DNA from: Micromonospora globbae
GTDB taxonomy: Bacteria > Actinomycetota > Actinomycetes > Mycobacteriales > Micromonosporaceae
Assembly (NCBI RefSeq): GCF_003610785.1
Contig: NZ_RAQQ01000027.1
Location: 24,584-88,583, forward strand
Direction of reading: 5' to 3'
Length of the DNA stretch: 64,000 bases
This document shows positions 42,633 to 49,887 of this stretch, piece after piece; position 1 is the stretch's first letter; each line of letters opens with the position of its first letter. The notes beneath the pieces were generated by a model. It was given only the letters and a program-made list of their open reading frames with translations, did no database searches and was not told the origin of the DNA. The position numbers were made by a program, and so were the translations under genes.

Positions 42633-44097
42633 GGTGGAGCAACCACAGACCCTCGACATCTACGCTCGCGTTTCTCGCCTCGGCGACGACCGGCAGCGAT
42701 CCACCGAGGGCCAGGTCGACGACTGCACGATCGTCGTGGAGGACCGTGGTGCCCAGGTCGGTGAGGTCCACGTCGACTCCGGACGGTCAGCCTGGAATCC
42801 CCGCGTGAAGCGGCCCGGCTGGGATCGGATGATGCAACGACTCGAAGAGGGCGCCACCGGAGGCGTGATCGTGTGGGACCTTGCACGGTTCTCCCGCCGC
42901 CCGATCGAGGGCGAACGGCTGATCGCAGCCGCGGAGCGCGGGCTGACCGTGCTCGACTCCGAGGGCGAGTACGACCTGACTTCGCCGTCGGGGAAGAAGG
43001 CGTTCCGCGACCAGCTATCCACCGCCGCATACGAGTCTGACCGCCTATCGACCAGGGTGAAGCGCGGCAAGCGGAAGAAGGCCGCTGCGGGCGAGCCGAA
43101 CGTCTCCACCCGGCCGTTCGGGTTCGAGTCGGACGGGGTCACCATCCGCGAGAGCGAGGCGGCCGTCATCCGCGACCTGACCGCGCGGGTTCTGGCTGGC
43201 GAGTCGCAGGACGCGCTGATTGTCGAGCTGAATGAGAGGGGAATCCTAACCTCATACGGCAAGCCGTGGACCCGGGCTGGACTCCGCCAGGTCCTCACCC
43301 GGCCCCGAAACGCGGGCCGGGTCGTCCACCTGGGAACCGTTGTGGCGCAGCTCCCCGGTGAACCGATCCTCAGCGAAGACGTCTTCGACCGCCTTGTCGC
43401 TCTATACGCCGCCCGGCGCCGGGGGCGACCGACGTCCGACGCCTACCTCTGCTCCGGAACGGTCGGGTGCGGGCTATGCGAGCACATCCTGACCGGCCGG
43501 CCGCGCGCCAACATGAAGCCGTACCCGGACGGGTCGGTCCGCCGCCAGTACTGGTGCCAGCCACGTGCAAACGGCGGCGGGTGCGGGCGGATCTCCGTAG
43601 ACCAGCGCGAGCTGGACCGCCACGTCGGAGCCCTGGCCGTGGCGATCCTGTCCGATCCCCGTCATGCCGCTGCGGTTGAGGCTGCGGCGCGGACCGTAGG
43701 CGAGCGGCGCCGGAAGCTCGATGCGGAGATCGCCGAAGCGGAAGAACTCGCCGAGCAGCTCGCCACCCGGTTGGGCAAGGGCGAGATCACGCTACGCCGC
43801 TACGACGCGGCGGCCCGGCCGTTGGATCGGCGTATCGCCGAGCTGCGACGCGAGCGTACGGAGCTGGAAGCGTCCCCGGTCGCCGAGGTAACCCCGGAGA
43901 TGGTTGCGGCATCCCGTGAGCAGTGGCAGCAACGCTGGGATGGTGCCACCGTGCCCGAGCGTCGCGCCCTGCTTCGTCAGGCGCTACGCGGTCGGCGGCT
44001 GCTCGTGATGCCGGCCGACCCTGCCGCGCCCCGGCGGTTCGACCCGACACGCATCAAGGTCGTGGAGCCGTCGGCGGACTCAGCGCCGCAACCCTAG
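42631..44097 (+). CDS. int: Large serine integrase
   Basis: 488 residues from ATG 42631. The resolvase domain has the nucleophile Ser15 in YARVS and the DLARFSRRPIEGERL block (83-97). A recombinase domain follows (about 155-265), then a zinc ribbon with Cys274, Cys280, Cys283, Cys309 and Cys318, and a coiled coil at about 345-410. This is the layout of phiC31/TP901-type integrases, which join attP to attB without host factors. The gene abuts attL, as usual. A TACACT box at 42617-42622 may be its -10 element. It ends overlapping the opposing gene by 4 bp. Confidence 0.96.
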   Translation: MVEQPQTLDIYARVSRLGDDRQRSTEGQVDDCTIVVEDRGAQVGEVHVDSGRSAWNPRVKRPGWDRMMQRLEEGATGGVIVWDLARFSRRPIEGERLIAAAERGLTVLDSEGEYDLTSPSGKKAFRDQLSTAAYESDRLSTRVKRGKRKKAAAGEPNVSTRPFGFESDGVTIRESEAAVIRDLTARVLAGESQDALIVELNERGILTSYGKPWTRAGLRQVLTRPRNAGRVVHLGTVVAQLPGEPILSEDVFDRLVALYAARRRGRPTSDAYLCSGTVGCGLCEHILTGRPRANMKPYPDGSVRRQYWCQPRANGGGCGRISVDQRELDRHVGALAVAILSDPRHAAAVEAAARTVGERRRKLDAEIAEAEELAEQLATRLGKGEITLRRYDAAARPLDRRIAELRRERTELEASPVAEVTPEMVAASREQWQQRWDGATVPERRALLRQALRGRRLLVMPADPAAPRRFDPTRIKVVEPSADSAPQP

Positions 44098-44888
44098 CGG
44101 GAACCGTGGCGGGGCTGCGCCGGACCGTGGCCCCGCTCCTTAGCCGCATTGATCTTCGCCAGCTCCAGCTTGAGCTGCGCACGCTCCTGTTCGAGCTTGG
44201 CCAGTCGGTTCCGCTTCTCTTCCTCGCTCCATGGCCGCTCGATCTCACCGACCGCCATCACCGCTACGTCCCTTGGTGCGGTGGCCCCGATGAGACCTTC
44301 CTTGCGCGCCCGGTGCACCCACGTGCGGGCCGTCCCCGGCTGCGCGTGGAACCGTCGGGCGACCTCTGCAGCCGGGTCGTCGCGGCCGTTCACGACACTG
44401 TGGTCGTAAATCACGGCGACTTGGGCGAGGTGCCGAAGGTACTTGCGCCGTCGGAGCGCGGCGGGGGTCTTCTGCTCGTCGAGCCCCGGGAACATCTTCT
44501 CCACGAGTTCGTCCGCAAGCGAAGCCACGTCGGGCTCGTCGACGCGGTACACCAACTCGAACTCCGGCGTGAACTGGTCGTCGGCTGCCGCCAGATCCGC
44601 AACCATCTTCGCGCCTCGGACCCAACGCGCGATGGGCAAGTCACGGATCTCTCGAGCTGGGTAGAAGTCGTCCTCGCCTTCGAAGGTACCGACCAGCCAG
44701 CCGCTCAGGCCACCGCCACCACCGAGCGTCAGCCGCATCAGGTGGTGGCGGTAGCCGGGCGGGTGAACCTCTCGGATGAGGTGTAGCTCTGCCATCACTC
44801 CCGGATAGCTGTCGTCGCGTACACGGCAGGAGATGACGACTGGTCCGTCGTCTAGGTGCTCGGCTGCGTAAGCGAGCAGATATGCCAT
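44094..44888 (-). CDS. Prophage protein with a C-terminal helix-turn-helix and coiled coil
   Basis: 264 residues from ATG 44888. No named family recognised. The N-terminal part (1-130) is mixed alpha/beta with a Gly5 stretch (LTLGGGGGLSG). Residues about 185-220 look like a helix-turn-helix (VARRFHAQPGTARTWVHRAR), and the C-terminus is a charged coiled coil (RNRLAKLEQERAQLKLELAK). It is the only leftward gene of the prophage and lies between the integrase and an XRE-type gene, the usual place of a repressor or recombination-direction factor. Either role is an inference. Its own promoter candidate is at 44902-44930. Confidence 0.75.
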   Translation of the reverse strand: MAYLLAYAAEHLDDGPVVISCRVRDDSYPGVMAELHLIREVHPPGYRHHLMRLTLGGGGGLSGWLVGTFEGEDDFYPAREIRDLPIARWVRGAKMVADLAAADDQFTPEFELVYRVDEPDVASLADELVEKMFPGLDEQKTPAALRRRKYLRHLAQVAVIYDHSVVNGRDDPAAEVARRFHAQPGTARTWVHRARKEGLIGATAPRDVAVMAVGEIERPWSEEEKRNRLAKLEQERAQLKLELAKINAAKERGHGPAQPRHGSR

Positions 44889-44901
44889 GGCCACGGGCGT
44901 A

Positions 44902-44930
44902 ATTGTGCCGCAGGTGGAACACTTCCGCAA
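44902..44930 (-). promoter_or_regulatory. Candidate promoter of the leftward prophage gene
   Basis: Read leftward: TTGCGG (44930-44925), 17-bp spacer, CACAAT (44907-44902), then 13 bp to the ATG at 44888. Good spacing and position; not tested. Confidence 0.45.
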
Positions 44931-44970
44931 CGTCTGGCGCGAAGCGATGCTGAAACGCCTGGGGAAACAG

Positions 44971-45000
44971 TTGCGTGACACCTGCCCCAAGCGTTCTAAT
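44971..45000 (+). promoter_or_regulatory. Candidate promoter giving a leaderless early transcript
   Basis: TTGCGT (44971-44976), 18-bp spacer, TCTAAT (44995-45000), then 6 bp to the GTG at 45007. That spacing from a -10 box to a start codon is the pattern of leaderless genes in actinobacteria, and no ribosome binding site lies before the GTG. It supports the choice of 45007 as the start of the XRE-type gene. Confidence 0.5.
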
Positions 45001-45006
45001 GATCGG

Positions 45007-45246
45007 GTGAAGCCCAGTCCGGCTCAGTTGAAGAGGGTGGCCAGTGTTCGTGCGCTGGCTGCCGGCGGCGACGCACGTGCAATCCGCGAGGCCGCCAACG
45101 TGTCACTACGCGAGGCGGCGCGCGCCTTGAAGATCAGCCCAGCGACGCTGTCACGCTGGGAAACCGGCACCGCGAGCCCTCGCGTAGGGCGGCAGGCACT
45201 CAGGTGGGCTGCGTTTCTAGACGACCTGAAAAGGATCGACCGGTGA
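45007..45246 (+). CDS. Small helix-turn-helix (XRE-type) prophage regulator
   Basis: 79 residues from GTG 45007. The helix-turn-helix is at about residues 20-60, with SLREAARALKISPATLSRWETGTASP being the classic XRE turn and recognition helix. Longer frames from 44947 or 44887 would overlap the divergent promoters. It is probably a Cro- or excisionase-like early regulator that acts on the divergent region 44889-45006. It overlaps the next gene by GTGA. Confidence 0.8.
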   Translation: MKPSPAQLKRVASVRALAAGGDARAIREAANVSLREAARALKISPATLSRWETGTASPRVGRQALRWAAFLDDLKRIDR

Positions 45247-45455
45247 CCCGGGAACCTAGGGGGGTCACCGAGATCGGTGATGTCGATCGCTGGGCGACCG
45301 AGATCGCCGCAGCCCTGCCGCCGCTGACCGCGGCCGAGGCTGCCGCCGTTGGCCGGCTCGCCGCCGAACTCGACGCCCGCCACGCCGCACAGCTCGCTCC
45401 GGTGGCACAGCACTCGCACCTCAGCCCCCGCGCTCCGGCGCGCCGGGCTGCTTGA
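45243..45455 (+). CDS. Hypothetical prophage protein
   Basis: 70 residues from GTG 45243, overlapping the preceding stop by 4 bp. The central helix PPLTAAEAAAVGRLAAELDARHAAQLAP resembles short helical segments of small actinophage early proteins. No function proposed. Confidence 0.6.
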   Translation: MTREPRGVTEIGDVDRWATEIAAALPPLTAAEAAAVGRLAAELDARHAAQLAPVAQHSHLSPRAPARRAA

Positions 45456-45476
45456 CCCTGCCCCTGAAACGGCAGG

Positions 45477-45504
45477 TGCCCGACCGGAGGCAGCCGGTCG
45501 GGCA
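45477..45504. terminator. Hairpin in the early prophage transcript
   Basis: A perfect 11-bp stem, TGCCCGACCGG at 45477-45487 and its complement at 45494-45504, with a 6-nt loop, in the 81-bp gap between two early genes. It could be a terminator or attenuator, since genes continue on the same strand. Confidence 0.6.
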
Positions 45505-45536
45505 TCCAACAACGTCCTGAGAGAGGACTCAGTCCC

Positions 45537-45788
45537 ATGGATGCTACACGTTCCCGCCGACGCTGGTGGGTTACCGAGTTCATCACCACGCTGGTCGGCG
45601 GCGGCACCTTCACCGCGGTCACGTTGGTCGTTGCGCTGGCCGCGTTGGACGGCCCGATCACGCCCGGCGTGGCCCTGGCGGTCGGGGTGCTCATCGGCAT
45701 CTCGCCGGCCGCGCTCGCCCCGTTCGCCCTGTCGCTGGCCCAGCTGCTGGATGAGCGGCGCCGCTGGATGAAGCGGGCCGCCCGGTGA
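45537..45788 (+). CDS. Small two-helix membrane protein of the prophage
   Basis: 83 residues with a basic start ([11 protein letters not shown]) and two hydrophobic helices (about 17-37 and 43-68), ending in a basic tail. Holin-like in shape, but its place in the early region makes a superinfection-exclusion or other membrane role just as likely. Overlaps the next gene by 4 bp. Confidence 0.65.
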
Positions 45789-45964
45789 GCGCCCCGCAGA
45801 GGCCCCCGGCACGCCCCCGCCACACCCGTACGGGCTGCCGCAGGTACGGCGGGTGCACCCCCGACAACCGCTGCCCCGAGCACCGCGTCGACGTCGACCC
45901 GCCCCAGCTCGGCAAGCTGCTCCGCCGCTTCACCGCCGGCGTGGAGAAGGGACGTACCAGGTGA
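45785..45964 (+). CDS. 59-residue protein with a CxxH-type zinc motif
   Basis: Starts at GTG 45785 inside the preceding stop (GTGA) and ends inside the next start (GTGA at 45961), so it is held in place by two couplings. Cys18, Cys24, Cys30 and His33 give a C-x5-C-x5-C-x2-H arrangement that may bind zinc. The N-terminus is Pro/Arg-rich. No family recognised. Two other small prophage proteins (49007 and 52511) end their Cys set in CxxH too. Confidence 0.65.
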
Positions 45965-46359
45965 GTGACGACGAGCTGTTCGAGAACGTGATTCGTGCCG
46001 CGTTCGGGCGCCGGGTCGACGACACAAGTGATGGGTCGTACCGCGGTACGGTCCGCGACCTGCCAGTCATCTTGGGCGGCATGTCGCCGTTCCAGTGCTC
46101 CCGCTGCCCGCGGGTGTTCCAGCCGGCCACGTTCCACGTCGAGGTCGGCGTGGAGCCGATCTGCCGCTACTGCGCGACGGCTGACGCGGAGTTGGCCCCG
46201 TGGCAGGGGTTCTGCGACGTCATGGACATGGTCGACCACGTCATGCAGCAGGCCAGCGGCCGGAACCAGCGGCTGCTGCTGGCCGAGCTGGCGGCGAAGT
46301 ACGCGGACCACTTCGCCTGGTGGCGGTGGCCGGAGGAAGAGCCCGGGGACGCCGGCTGA
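45961..46359 (+). CDS. Prophage protein with a CxxC-CxxC zinc ribbon
   Basis: 132 residues from GTG 45961. CSRCPRVF and [10 protein letters not shown] make a two-knuckle zinc ribbon in the middle; helices before and after ([32 protein letters not shown]). It ends in an acidic tail. Probably DNA- or RNA-binding; function unknown. Translationally coupled to the preceding small gene. Confidence 0.7.
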
Positions 46360-46493
46360 CCGCCGCGAGACCGATCGGGCTGGCCGCCGTCCAGCCCTTT
46401 CGCCCCGACCGGGACCGGCCGGCGTACCGCGCATCAGGGCGCGGCGGGGCACCACGACCCACAACTTCAGATCAAGCGGAACGGGACCGGGAC

Positions 46494-46664
46494 ATGACTT
46501 CTGAGACCGAGTGGAGACCCTCCACCAACGGCGAGCTCGACGCGTGGGGTCGGGGCTACCTGACCGGCTGGGAGCGGGGCTACGCCGACGCCCTCGAGGC
46601 GCTCGGGATCGACACCACGCCGCAGCCGGCGGAGACCACCGCGCCGGCCGTCAAGGAGGACTGA
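46494..46664 (+). CDS. Small prophage protein
   Basis: 56 residues from ATG 46494. WGRGYLTGWERGYADALEAL is a repeated W-x-R-G-Y motif in one predicted helix. It overlaps the DnaD-like gene by one base (TGATG). The 134-bp gap before it holds nothing I can identify. Confidence 0.6.
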   Translation: MTSETEWRPSTNGELDAWGRGYLTGWERGYADALEALGIDTTPQPAETTAPAVKED

Positions 46665-47431
46665 TGGCCCGTATCCGGTCGATCAAGCCTGACTTCTTCA
46701 CGTCCGAGACGATCGCGGCGTTGCCGTTGTCCGCCCGGCTCACGTTCATCGGGCTGTGGACCCACGTGGACGACAACGGGGTGACGGTCGACAACGCCCG
46801 GCTCATCGTCGCGGCGATCTGGCCCTTGGAGGAGGACCCTCGCGAGGCTCTCCAGAGGACTCAGGAGGATCTCCAGAGACTCTCCGAGGCGGGTCTGATT
46901 CAGCGGTACGAGTCCGACGGACGCCAACTGTTGTTCATCACGGCGTGGGACGAGCACCAGAAGGTGTCGCATCCGGGTAAGACTCGCTACCCGCGTCCCA
47001 CACCCAACGCGCTGACCAGCGGAAACACGAAGCCTCCGGAAGTTCTCCCGAAATCCTCCGGAGAGTCTACGGAGATCCTCCGCCCTGAGCAGGGAGCAGG
47101 GAGCAGGGAGCAGGGAAGTACACGCGCTCCCGCGCGCCGTTCCGCTGCGCGGAACTACGACGACGATCCCCGGTTCGTCGAGTTCTGGAACGTCTATCCG
47201 CTCAAGAAGGCGAAACCGGCCGCGTTCACCGCATGGCGCAACGCCATCAAGCGAGGTGCCGACCCGGGCCACATCATCACCGCCGCGAAGTCGTACCGGG
47301 ACGACCCGCGCCGCAAGCCCGACTTCACCGCCCACCCGGCGACCTGGCTGAACCAGGAACGCTACGACGACCAGCCCGCCGTCACCCCGCCGGTCATCGG
47401 TGGCTCCGGCGGCGCGTGGTGGGACAACTAG
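46664..47431 (+). CDS. Phage replication protein, DnaD/replisome-organiser-like
   Basis: 255 residues from ATG 46664. MARIRSIKPDFFTSETIAALPLSARLTFIGLWTHVDDNG is split here into its typical parts: the start and the winged-helix N-domain found in many phage replisome proteins (about 1-100). A low-complexity linker with a heptamer DNA repeat is at about 140-155. The C-terminal part (DDDPRFVEFWNVYPLKKAK...HPATWLNQERY) is the DnaT/DnaD-like helicase-loader tail. It precedes and is coupled to the primase-helicase, which it probably helps to load. The wHTH assignment is by likeness to phage organisers. Confidence 0.82.
   Translation: MARIRSIKPDFFTSETIAALPLSARLTFIGLWTHVDDNGVTVDNARLIVAAIWPLEEDPREALQRTQEDLQRLSEAGLIQRYESDGRQLLFITAWDEHQKVSHPGKTRYPRPTPNALTSGNTKPPEVLPKSSGESTEILRPEQGAGSREQGSTRAPARRSAARNYDDDPRFVEFWNVYPLKKAKPAAFTAWRNAIKRGADPGHIITAAKSYRDDPRRKPDFTAHPATWLNQERYDDQPAVTPPVIGGSGGAWWDN
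47087..47114. repeat. Four tandem GAGCAGG heptamers inside the replication gene
   Basis: Exact copies at 47087-47093, 47094-47100, 47101-47107 and 47108-47114. They encode the linker EQGAGSREQG of the DnaD-like protein. Loss or gain of one unit would shift the frame. Confidence 0.9.
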
Positions 47432-48996
47432 TGGGCGACGTCCTGCGGGAGATCGTGCTGCCGCGTCTCGACCTGGTGAAGCCCTCCGGCGGCGGGTTCA
47501 TGGCCCGCTGCCCCGCCCACGACGACGGCAAGGCCAGCCTCAGCATCTCCACCGGCAGGGACCACCCCGTGCTGCTGCACTGCCACGCCGGCTGCGACCC
47601 CGAAGACATCCTCGCCAAGATGGGCCTCACCTGGGCCGACCTGTCCACGCCACGGGAACGGCGTGACGACGGCGAGTGGACCCCGGCCGGCCCGGCAACC
47701 GCCGTCTACGACTACCGCGACGAGAACGGCACCCTGCTCTTCCAGGTGCTCCGAACTGCCACCAAGGACTTCCGGCAACGCGTCCCCGACCCGACAGCCA
47801 AGTCAGGCTGGACATGGCGCCTCGGCGACACCCGCCGCGTCCTCTACCGCCTCCCGGAGGTCATCGAAGCAGTCCGCAAGGGCCTCGAGGTGTACATCTG
47901 CGAAGGCGAGAAGGACGTCCACACTCTCGTCGCCCACGGACTGGTCGCCACCTGCAACCCCGGCGGGGCCGGCAAGTGGAGACCCGAGTACACAGAGGTA
48001 CTCCGGGAGGCGGTCGTCACCATCGTCGCCGACCGCGACGAACCCGGCCAGGTCCACGCCCGCCAGGTCCGGGACTCACTGGTCGACGTCGCCTCGTACG
48101 TCCGCATCGTCGAGGCCGCGTCCGGTAAGGACGCCACCGACCACGTCAACGCCGGCCACAGCCTCGCCGACCTAGTCGAGGTGTGGAGCACCGAAACACC
48201 GACCAAACCCGACCTCGCACCGGACCTGTGGGAGTTCATCGCCACCGAGGACGAGCCGTACGACTGGATCGTCCCTGGGCTGCTCGAACGGGGCGACCGG
48301 CTCATGCTCACCGGCTTCGAGGGACTCGGCAAGTCGATGCTGGTGCGGCAGATGGCCACGATGATCGCCGCCGGCATCCACCCCTTCACATGGAAGCCCA
48401 TCCAGCCACACAAGGTGCTGCTCATCGACTGTGAAAACTCGGAACGCCAGTCACGGCGCAAGTTCCGCCCCCTCGCCGCCGCATCGATCAAGCACGGCCA
48501 CCGCGTACCCGACGGTGGTCTGCGGCTCATCCACCGGCCGTCCGGAATCGACCTCACCCGCGACGAAGACGCGGCATGGCTGCTGGAACGCGTCACCGCA
48601 CACCAGCCCGACGTGCTGTTCATCGGGCCCTTCTACCGACTCCACGCGACAAACCTGAACGACGAACTGGCCTGCCGGAAGGTCGTCGCCGTGCTCGACA
48701 AGGCCCGCACATCCGTCGACTGCGCCCTCGTGATCGAGACCCACGCCGGCCACGCCGAGACCGGACTCAACAAGAGGTCCGTTCGCCCGCGCGGATCCAG
48801 CCTCCTGCTCGGCTGGCCCGAGTTCGGGTTCGGACTGGCGCCCGCCGAAGACCCGAAACCCGGTAGGCCGTGCATGGATGTCGCGGTCAAGCCGTGGCGC
48901 GGCGCCCGAGACCAGCGGGACTGGCCAGCCCGACTCACCTGGGGCGACCCCGACGGCTGGCCCTGGCAGGTCGCCCCCGAGCCCAACGAGATGTGA
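47431..48996 (+). CDS. Phage primase-helicase
   Basis: 521 residues from GTG 47431 (TAGTG overlap with the preceding stop). A CHC2-like zinc site (Cys27, His30, Cys51, Cys55) is followed by a TOPRIM domain with CEGEKD (157-162) and ADRDEPG (200-206). A RepA/DnaB-type ATPase domain follows with Walker A GFEGLGKS (295-302) and LLIDCENS as motif B-like segment. It makes primers and unwinds DNA at the phage origin. The fused form is common in actinophages. Confidence 0.9.
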   Translation: MGDVLREIVLPRLDLVKPSGGGFMARCPAHDDGKASLSISTGRDHPVLLHCHAGCDPEDILAKMGLTWADLSTPRERRDDGEWTPAGPATAVYDYRDENGTLLFQVLRTATKDFRQRVPDPTAKSGWTWRLGDTRRVLYRLPEVIEAVRKGLEVYICEGEKDVHTLVAHGLVATCNPGGAGKWRPEYTEVLREAVVTIVADRDEPGQVHARQVRDSLVDVASYVRIVEAASGKDATDHVNAGHSLADLVEVWSTETPTKPDLAPDLWEFIATEDEPYDWIVPGLLERGDRLMLTGFEGLGKSMLVRQMATMIAAGIHPFTWKPIQPHKVLLIDCENSERQSRRKFRPLAAASIKHGHRVPDGGLRLIHRPSGIDLTRDEDAAWLLERVTAHQPDVLFIGPFYRLHATNLNDELACRKVVAVLDKARTSVDCALVIETHAGHAETGLNKRSVRPRGSSLLLGWPEFGFGLAPAEDPKPGRPCMDVAVKPWRGARDQRDWPARLTWGDPDGWPWQVAPEPNEM

Positions 48997-49006
48997 GAGG
49001 ACGCCC

Positions 49007-49174
49007 ATGAGTGACCGACTGACGCGCTGCCGCTACCGCCGGCGCAACGACGAAATGTGCACCGGCGAGGCAGTCGACCCCGACGGCGACGTGCTGCTCT
49101 GCACCAAGCACCTAGCCCGGGCGCTCCAGCTCGTCCAGATCCACATGCCCAGCACGCAGACCTGGGGACGATGA
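49007..49174 (+). CDS. 55-residue protein with a CxxH-type zinc motif
   Basis: From ATG 49007. Cys8, Cys18, Cys32 and His35 (C-x9-C-x13-C-x2-H) with a LLCTKHLARAL helix after the CTKH knuckle. It overlaps the HNH gene by 4 bp (ATGA). Zinc binding is inferred from spacing. Confidence 0.7.
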   Translation: MSDRLTRCRYRRRNDEMCTGEAVDPDGDVLLCTKHLARALQLVQIHMPSTQTWGR

Positions 49175-49425
49175 GCCGTAGCTGGGAGGGTGGCAGCACC
49201 CGGGCGTGGCGCAAGCTCCGCGCCTGGGTGCTCAACCGCGACAGCCACCGCTGCCAACTCCGACTGCCCGGCTGCACCACCATCGCCACCCACGTGCACC
49301 ACCTACGCGGCAAGCAGCACGGCGACGACCCGACCTACCTGGCCGCCGCCTGCGCCCACTGCAACCTCGCCACCGGCGACGTCAGCGGCCACGATCCCGC
49401 GCCACAACCACGCACACGATGGTGA
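49171..49425 (+). CDS. HNH endonuclease
   Basis: 84 residues. HVHHLRGKQHGDDPTYLAAACAHCN spells the HNH core: His43/His44, the DDP turn and the second Cys pair Cys61/Cys64, with Cys28 and Cys35 as the first pair. In HK97-type phages an HNH protein next to terminase is needed for cutting DNA during packaging, and here it lies 145 bp before the small terminase. Confidence 0.92.
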   Translation: MSRSWEGGSTRAWRKLRAWVLNRDSHRCQLRLPGCTTIATHVHHLRGKQHGDDPTYLAAACAHCNLATGDVSGHDPAPQPRTRW

Positions 49426-49569
49426 AACAGCGCGTGACCTGCGGTTTTTCCTGCGGCCCGGCCCCGGCGGACACCCGCTGTCCCTGAATTTCTCCCCCCG
49501 GCGGGCCGCCCGGCTCGACGTCGCGATGCTGGTACCCGGTACCGGTATCCTGTTGGTGGGAGGTGAGCT
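49426..49569. other. Gap before the packaging genes
   Basis: 144 bp that may carry the late promoter or the packaging site. GGTACCCGGTACCGGTATCC near 49531-49550 is a small nested palindrome just ahead of the GGGAGGTGAGCT ribosome binding site of the small terminase gene. No gene seen. Confidence 0.35.
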
Positions 49570-49887
49570 ATGGCCGCTGGGAGCGCCCGGCTTCGGTCGG
49601 CGGACGCGCTGATCTCCCCGGATGTGGCGGAGACTGTCGCGAAGTTGCCGGATCTCACTGAGGCTGACGCGGCTGCGGTGAAGCTGGCCAAGCGGTACGC
49701 CGCCGCTATCGACCAAGCCGGCCCCGACGACGCCGCTGAGGTGCTCGACAGGCTGGGTCCGAAGCTGCTGGCCGCCCTTGAGTCCCTGGGCGCCACCCCG
49801 CGTTCCCGCGCCGCCCGGAAGGGGGGTGCCAGTGTCCCGGGCCAAGGCAAGCTCCAAGCCCTCCGCGAAGCTCGTCGGCCGGCGTGA
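49570..49887 (+). CDS. terS: Terminase small subunit
   Basis: 105 residues; mostly helical with LPDLTEADAAAVKLAKRYAAAID and a basic C-terminus. Its place directly before and overlapping the large subunit, and its similarity to P27-like small terminases in the central helices, support the call. It recognises phage DNA to start packaging. Confidence 0.75.
   Translation: MAAGSARLRSADALISPDVAETVAKLPDLTEADAAAVKLAKRYAAAIDQAGPDDAAEVLDRLGPKLLAALESLGATPRSRAARKGGASVPGQGKLQALREARRPA

Noticed and set aside
45243..45788. Toxin-antitoxin pair in the early prophage genes
   Set aside because: Small coupled genes invite this idea, but neither protein has a recognisable toxin or antitoxin motif.
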